A stretch of 64,000 bases of DNA from Epiperipatus broadwayi (lineage: Eukaryota > Onychophora > Udeonychophora > Euonychophora > Peripatidae), in NCBI GenBank assembly GCA_028023455.1, contig JAQFVV010000555.1, positions 124,001 to 188,000 on the forward strand. The letters are read 5' to 3'. This document shows, in pieces, positions 55,029-64,000 of this stretch. Position numbers and translations under genes: made by a program. Below the pieces are notes generated by a model, which worked only from the letters and a program-made list of their open reading frames with translations, had not been told where the DNA came from and did no database searches. Position 1 is the stretch's first letter; each line of letters begins with the position of its first letter.

Positions 55029-56299
55029 TAGTTGTATTTAGGAATAAAATCCCTTATCATACCTAATTACAAGAGTTGTAATTAATTTAGAAGTAATTTA
55101 AGAGAACCTGAGATAATTTAAGTTAAATTAATTTTAATAGAGTCATTCAGATTAATTTGTTAAAAGTTATGTACTTAATTAATTTTGATTAAAGATGTAT
55201 GAGTACTATAAATGTAGTATTTAAGTAATATGGGTAGGAATAATATTCTTATGTCATTAAGATGATATCATGTGGGATGTTAACTTAATATATTCGTTCT
55301 GCCACTTGTAAACTCACTTCTTAATCTCATGTTTTTTATTAGATATTCACTTTTTATTTTTATAAAACAGAACTATATTATTATTTATTAGTTAAGCTAA
55401 TTTGACAATTGATATTATTAAAAAATATAGTTACTGTTGATTTAGATACCTTTTAGATGAACATGGTTATTTATCTGAGCTAGATCAAGTGATTATAATT
55501 ACATATTTCTTGGAAGTGAGGATTCAATATGTATATAGTAATTGCAGATTTAAACAATGGTAAAGCTAAAATTTCAAATAATAATAAGACAAATTCATTT
55601 AATGCAAGAAGGATGAAACATAAAATAATTAGGATGCTAAAATTGTAAAAGTAATGATTTTATTAATGATTTTTATCGGATATTAGAGATCAAAACACAA
55701 AATAAATGTCTAGGTAAAACAATTACGATATTGAAAGAAAAACCTCTCATTATTTATATTATTGTAAGCAATATAACAATGTGCTATATCGTAATGAATA
55801 TTTAATAATTAAATGTTTATTTTATAATAAATATAAAGTGAGTATAATAAGTTATAGTGTTATAATTAAGACATAATATCATCAGAAGATTAAAGATAAA
55901 ATAATGATAATATAATTGAATAGATTTGTTAAGTGCTTAAAATGTCATTAAATACAAATTGTATATTTTAATACGGAAATATTAAAAAGTATATTAATAT
56001 TTATAATCTACTTTGTATACTATATTCTAATTATAAATTATTTTAGAGTGAAGTGTAAGTCATTGATTTATTGTAAGTATTTTGTTAATGTTAGTTTTTA
56101 ACGTTTTGTAAAGAATGCTAAATATTTTTTTAGTAAGTATAAGATGTGTAAATTTTTCTTAAATTTTGTATTACTACTCCAATAAATGCTAATGTTTGGT
56201 TTTGAATTGACTAAGTATTGAGAATCTTTAATCTTCATTTCCACATCATTACTTATCATCTCAATCACAAACACAGGCACGTGCGTGCGCGCGCGCGCG

Positions 56300-56334
<35 letters not shown>

Positions 56335-58820
56335 TGTAATAATTAAAAGATGTTTGATATTTTTGCATGTAATCTAAATAAGATAACAAATAAAAATAAT
56401 ATTGTGATTGATAAAGATATTTAAACTTTGTGCCATCAAAAATTATGTTTGGTCAAGTGAGCTAAAACTCTAAACTTTTTATTGATCAATTACAAAATCA
56501 GCAGTAAAATATATATTCATCTTTTAATATTATTCATTTGTAAAAAGCAAATTAACATTTTGTCAGATTATGAAAGTGAATGAATGTTTTTTTTTTTCTA
56601 AAATAAATTTTTATTTATAATTATAAAAATATTCTATAGCAGAGAAGCTAAAAGAACATTCATAACCTATTAAAAAATCCTGCATACATCATTGATTTCT
56701 TTCATAATTTGCATTCATGTGAAAGTAAAGAATTTTTACTAAAATTTTAACTATTCTTCTAAACACAATTATATGTGAAAATACTAAAAAATACTCTAAA
56801 ACAGTTATTTTTATTTAGAAAATCAAAACAAAGAATGTGGAGCTATCAAAATTGTTGTCAAGCTCTCCCTTTTATTCAAAATGAAAAGCAACCAATCAGC
56901 ATCTTGAAAAGTCCACTTTCTCCTATTGTCCAAGCTATAAACATGTGAAATTAATACTTGCACAATCACTCTAAACCCTTTTTAAATCATAAAATACTTA
57001 CTCCAGTAATCTATTTTATTCATTGCATTCATGTTTTTAAAACTTTAGTTTTAATTATCAAGTATAATTTTATTTGAACTTTTATTTTTTTTAGTTTTAA
57101 AGTACTGTATAACTAAAAGTTAAATTATTTAGGCACATAGTCTGAATACGGCTTTAAACAAAAGGAATCTTGTTTGAAGCTAGATTTCTTGGTAAAAAAG
57201 TTAATCATTACAATGTTTTAATTTTTAACATTTAATATTTGCATAATTTAAAACATTAAGAAACATTATTATTGTCACCATGACTATGTAAGAACTGTTA
57301 TTAATTTCAGGATATATTTTAAAGTCTGACTTTTATTTGTGTTGCTGTAAATTATTTGAAATTATCAACAATAATAAGGTATTAAAAGTATTGCATGATT
57401 AAATCATATTTTTAAAAAAATATTCATTTCATATAAAAGATTATTTGGAATTAATTTTCCTCATGTTAAGAACATTGAATTCTGTATTTTAAAGACTTAT
57501 TTTGTTATGATGAATATATTTCATGTCACATATAAATTTATTTTTATTTCTACAAGAAAGAACGAAAGTACTTTCTAATAATGTATTGCTTAAATAGAAA
57601 ATTATTTGTGACGTTATTTTAAAGAAAAATATTTACTTTGTTAGAACAGCATAAAATAAGGTTTCTTTTTATATTTACTTCCTTCTCGACTAAAGAAATC
57701 TATTTCTTGGATCTAAAGAATTGTAACAATTGACATATTATAAACAAATGTTTAACAAATATTGTGAAGTATTGGAATAAATTACACACATTATACATAT
57801 AAATATAATATAATTTTGAAATTAATATTATATTTGAATTGAATTTAATTTAAGTTTTCTGCATTAAATTATGGAAGCCTGTTTAACCTCTCTTTGAATG
57901 TTACTATGGAAATGACTACTGCAGTTTTAAAATGTGATATCTGCATAAAAGTATTTTTCCTGCTGACAATTCATTTTTATTGCTGCTAATTAAAAAATTC
58001 TCTTAGAGGATTAATTATTCTGTACTTTGACAGATTTTGTTGGTCTCATGAGATTTAAGCTTTCAACTTTCACTTTAATATTAAACCATTATTATTTGTC
58101 AGAATATAATAAATTTACCTCATTCGCTCAATATTTTTGCTTAGAAATTAAATCAATTTTAAAAAATAACACTTGATGTCTGGAATTATTTTAAAAATCA
58201 TATGTTAGTGAAAACCAAATGCTGTCATGTCATCAAGTTTTAAGTGCAACTGATTCAATTTGCAAAATGAATAAAATTTGTTTTGCTTTATGTTTGATTT
58301 GAAAATCTGAACAATTTTTTAATAACTCCTAAATCTATCATTTTATGCTTTACAATGTCTAGATTTGTTTTTAATTTTTACAATATCACTTAATCTTATA
58401 ACAATCTAGTAGTGACCTCATTTCTACAAAGCTGTATTTTTTGCAACCATTATCTCTATAATAACAATATTGAAAAGAAAATAGTCCTTTATATTTTAAA
58501 ATAAAACGTTTTTGTAAAAAACAAAAATAAATATGTAATAATATTTATTTTACATTTTTAATAATTACTACATGACTATGATACAAATATAATAATACAT
58601 TTTCCAAAAAATCAAGTTTTTTAGACCATCATAATATTTTCTTGGTGATCATAATATTTCCCTGAAATACACTCGGTGATTTTTGTGCTCCCAAAACTCA
58701 TCAAACTAGGATTTCAGTTCTTTTGTAATACCAATTATTTTAATTTCCTGCCATCATTTGACTTCTTTTGTAATTAAAACATTAGAAAAAAATGTACATG
58801 AATTTTAAAGTCTAAAAAAT
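55029..58820. other. AT-rich DNA, no gene seen
   Basis: No convincing coding frame. The frame on the minus strand at 56098-56316 starts in simple repeat. The only distinct feature is the CG/CA/TA tract at 56278-56334. Confidence 0.5.
56278..56334. repeat. (CG)n-(CA)n-(TA)n composite tract
   Basis: CACGTGCGTG then a GC run, a CA run and a TA run give 57 bp of strict purine-pyrimidine alternation. The GC/CA part is a classical Z-DNA-prone sequence and the TA part melts easily. Confidence 0.9.
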
Positions 58821-58880
58821 TGCAAATTTAATCGCTAGAAATCTCAAACAAAACTTTATTATGTGGATAAAAGACCAAGT

Positions 58881-58977
58881 TAAGTGTTGGATACCTAATT
58901 TTAAGTAATGAAAACATTTTATTGCAACTTAATAAATGTTTATCATTAATTAAATTTGTGGAAACATATTCAATGAA
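58881..58977. repeat. Direct repeat flanking the Penelope-like element, left
   Basis: Shares TAAGTG.TG.ATACCTAATT and ACATTTTATTGCAACTTAAT through TATTCAATGAA with 60659-60756, same orientation. It may be a pseudo-LTR. Confidence 0.6.
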
Positions 58978-59189
58978 AGTTTTCCTGAATGTTTGTGAGG
59001 ATGATGTTTTAGTTGTTTTTTTTTTATATTGAACTATTCCCATGATCTAATATGTGTATTGAATGTCTTTAGAAAAATTTAACTTTATTTAAATATTTCT
59101 AATACATTCAACTGTTAGTAATAGCACATAAATCAGGTTAGTATATGTACAGTGTTTTAAGAGGTATTATACTCCACACTTTTTCAGAT

Positions 59190-59264
59190 GTTTGCTGGCC
59201 TGACCAGTAACATACTAGCATGGTATTTGAACCTAGGTACTCTAACCAACTGTGCCATCCTGCC
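59190..59264 (-). mobile_element. tRNA-derived SINE head, shortened
   Basis: On the minus strand GGCAGGATGGCACAGTTGG gives an A box (TGGCACAGTTGG, 59257-59246), and GGTTCAAATACC (59233-59222) is a good B box. These are the internal RNA polymerase III promoter parts of tRNA genes. Only 12 bp separate the boxes, against 30 or more in intact tRNAs and SINEs, so an internal deletion is likely. It does not fold as a tRNA. Confidence 0.65.
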
Positions 59265-59399
59265 AAAGGCAACAGTATATAGAAATTTCATATAATTATC
59301 TATGAAGTTCCTCCTGTTTTCTCCTAGTTTTCTTAAGAGCAAAGATGATTAGTGGTTTCCATACATTGTTTATAGTCATATTAGGTTAGCTTATGAAAT

Positions 59400-60460
59400 T
59401 TTTGTTATTGTTATGTGAGCAGCTTTTTTCAATTTTCTTGTTTGTGCCTTTTCATGTCTATCAAATATTTTTGTATGTTCCCAATTTAACATGTGTTCAT
59501 TAGCACATATACTGTCTGCTACCTTAAACATATGTTTTTTTAATCACGAGTTTGTGTTATTTCAAGCACTTTTCATGGGGTGACTCATCTCACCAATATT
59601 TGTTTGTCCACATTCAACATGGTATTTTGTAGATGCACTTTTTTCTTTTCAACATTTTAAGTTTAGGCTTTGTAGATGTTATAATTCCTTGTAGTGTAGT
59701 ATGGATCTGTAAAGCTCTTCTGATATTATACTGATTGCAAATTTTTCTTAATTTGTTTGCTATTTTTGGAATGTATGGGTAAGCTACAGTATCAATAATT
59801 GTCTTTTCTCTTGATGGTTCCTTTTGTTGTCTAGTTAACAATTTCTTAATAACAGCTGATGGATAATTATTTTTCATAAAAGATTTTTCTATACATATAT
59901 TTTTTTTCTAAATCACTGGTTTCTGAAAAAACTTCTTTACATCTGTTCAATAGTAATAGTATAACTCCATGTTTTGTTTTTTCTGATATTATTGAATGTG
60001 TAAACTAGATATTTTCTTGTATGTGTACATTTTCAGCAAACTGTTGTTTTCATTTTGTAATAAGAGAAACTTATCACAAGTGTATTTAAGGATGACAATT
60101 TCTTTTCTTGTTTTGACTCTATTGTGAATTTAATTGAAAGGGATATGTTATTGATGTGTTTCCAGAAAGTTTGTAGCAGTGCTTCCCCATGTGGTCATAC
60201 GACAAATGTACCATCCACATAGTGAAGCCAAACTTTTGGTGGATATGAAATAGTTTTTATGGCTAAGGTTTCAAGTTCTTCCATGTAAATATTTCAATCA
60301 GGGGAGACAATGGTGAGTCTATAGCCATTCTTTGATTTTGTTGGAAGAATTTTGTTTTATATTGAAAGTAGGTTGTTTTGATGCAGAATGTTAATAGTTC
60401 CCTTATATGGACAATAGGAAGAGCTGTTCTTGTTTTTTAAACTATTATCACCGTTTAATC
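59400..60460 (-). pseudogene. Penelope-like element, RT and GIY-YIG, degraded
   Basis: On the minus strand, in order: a segment matching the FxQ..G.AMGSPLSP box (read as RMAIDSPLSP), NIYMEELETLA, PPKVWLHYVDGTFVV, whose catalytic box is changed from YVDD to YVDG (60221-60207) and is followed by a stop at 60197, then HINNISLSIKFTIESKQEK. Farther on, 59877-59614 encodes the linker ending KRKKCIYKIPC. After a frameshift ECGQTNIGEMSHP (59615-) and EHMLNWEHTKIFDRH finish the GIY-YIG domain. Domain order and spacing fit Penelope-like elements. Multiple stops make it dead. Confidence 0.8.
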
Positions 60461-60658
60461 TTTTTTTTACAATAGACAATGCTATTTTTAAAAAAAAAGA
60501 TTTTTTGGATTAATATTCTAATATCAGTGTATGATATTTGCATATTTTAAAATAGGTTCTGTTCTTTGTTTTAATATGAACTATTTATTTATAAAAGGTA
60601 TATTACTCTGTTGAATATTATTTTATTACTGCAAATGAATAAAATGCTCTTAAAATAT

Positions 60659-60756
60659 TAAGTGCTGTATACCTAATTATAAGTATGAAGAAACATTTTA
60701 TTGCAACTTAATAAATATTTATTATTATTTAAATCCATGTAAACTTATTCAATGAA
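60659..60756. repeat. Direct repeat flanking the Penelope-like element, right
   Basis: Partner of 58881-58977. A second pair of similar blocks lies at about 60535-60610 and 61098-61160 (CATATTTTAAAATAG, TTCA..TTTG, ATGAA..TTT, AAAGGT.TATTA). Confidence 0.55.
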
Positions 60757-61169
60757 TGGTCATGTCTTAGAGTTTGGTAGTATAATTTAGTTTGGATCTT
60801 ATTTAAAAATAACCATAGAAGTCTTTTATATTTCATTTGTTATATTTGTTCATTTAATATCTTTGCTGTCCACAGATTTTTATTTTCTAGTAAAATGTTC
60901 CTGTTCCCATTAATGGTTTAATAATGGAAGAATAAAAGAAACCGAGAGACAATATTCTATTTCATTTATTTGAAATGATACCAGGGTTAATGTTTTATTA
61001 ATGTTTATAATTTTGCAAACAATGTTTCAGATGCATATTATTTTATCTTTTTTTATAACAATTTTATAAATAATTTATGAATTAACATTATCAGACTATC
61101 ACATATTTTAAAATAGTATGGGTTCACTTTTTCATATGAATTTTTTTTATGAAAGGTTTATTATTATGC

Positions 61170-63630
<2,461 letters not shown>

Positions 63631-63638
63631 TTTCCTAC

Positions 63639-63782
63639 CTCCACGTATTAGAGATATGTGTTGGCAACCATAAGGACAGTCATGTACTTCAACTCTTGAT
63701 AAGTCAATATGGTGATCTGTACAAGCATCGGACATCTTTTTCTCTTCATTCCATTCACAAATATAGCATTTAGCAGTAAATC
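63639..63782 (-). CDS. Internal exon of a Ly6-like cysteine-rich protein
   Basis: The exon is bounded on the minus strand by an acceptor (TTTCATTTTAG, ending 63783) and a donor (GTAGG, from 63638). It is 144 bp with a phase-1 junction at each side. It encodes FTAKCYICEWNEEKKMSDAC then TDHHIDLSRVEVHDCPYGCQ and HISLIRGG. The CY.C start, the acidic ..DAC, and the later DCP.GC fit the first half of a Ly6/three-finger domain as in sleepless/quiver-type secreted or GPI-anchored proteins. The second half, with its C-terminal CC...CN, is not in the window. It could be another small disulfide-rich fold. This is the only host coding exon I trust. Confidence 0.6.
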
Positions 63783-63984
63783 CTAAAATGAAATTATTAC
63801 ATTCAATAAATATAAACTTCATGTACTTAAAAATAGTTAAAAATAAATATTCACACACATACATATACATAAATATCTCATCCAATCTTTGAAATTAGCC
63901 TAAAGAATATCATCAAATTGTTGTCAAGGCAACACTTAGATAATAGGTGGAAATCTGAAACATACTAAATGAAAATCCACTTAC
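63783..63984 (-). other. Intron of the Ly6-like gene
   Basis: A 202-bp intron with a consensus donor GTAAGT (63984-63979) and acceptor TTTCATTTTAG. It interrupts a codon after its first base: C joined to GA gives CGA, Arg. Confidence 0.6.
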
Positions 63985-64000
63985 GATCAAAGTCAATATC
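63985..64000 (-). CDS. 3' end of the preceding exon, same gene
   Basis: Only 16 bases are in the window. In the frame fixed by the downstream exon they read DIDFD plus one base before GTAAGT. The exon continues past the right edge. Confidence 0.5.

Noticed and set aside
56640-57010. Possible relative of the piggyBac-like MITE (AACCAATCAG and an AAACCCTTT motif)
   Set aside because: No TTAA-flanked tips could be found and the similarity is limited to short AT-rich words.

Overview
This is a eukaryotic, very AT-rich, repeat-dominated window with almost no host coding sequence. Long (TATC)n, (TA)n and (AAT)n tracts, three Penelope-like fragments, a tRNA-derived SINE and one Ly6-like exon with phase-1 introns fit an animal. 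I lean to a lophotrochozoan, perhaps a cephalopod mollusc. That is an impression, since I could not search any database.

Layout: 0.9-1.3 kb holds a decayed inverted copy of the hammerhead repeat described below. 1.5-2.9 kb is a (TATC)n microsatellite. 4.96-10.41 kb is a giant foldback element with about 2.4-kb inverted arms and a perfect 8-bp target-site duplication. 11.40-15.80 kb is a second, unrelated foldback element, and 18.55-21.13 kb is a half copy of it. Between these two lies a broken gag gene. 22.63-33.52 kb looks like one LTR retroelement with about 2.5-kb LTRs and a pol-less, gag/coiled-coil interior. Its 3' LTR contains a 755-bp piggyBac-like insertion at TTAA, and the other LTR preserves the empty site.

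35.69-37.69 kb is the most interesting locus: tandem and inverted 472-bp units, five of which carry a sequence with all the invariant core bases and the three helices of a hammerhead self-cleaving ribozyme. The decayed copy at about 1 kb keeps one stem-I pair by a compensatory change. This resembles a retrozyme or ribozyme satellite. 37.7-42.9 kb is a possible small LTR-like element. Fragments of Penelope-like elements follow at 43-44 kb and 44.8-45.1 kb, and another at 58.9-60.8 kb. 49.6-54.9 kb is a nearly full-length two-ORF LINE (CCHC ORF1; endonuclease plus reverse transcriptase ORF2), frameshifted, with (AAT)n in the same orientation at both ends. The right edge holds a 144-bp exon and the end of the preceding exon of a host gene on the minus strand.

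Nothing here forms an operon or pathway. The window reads as intergenic or intronic DNA colonised by several classes of mobile element. All calls rest on manual reading of the sequence.
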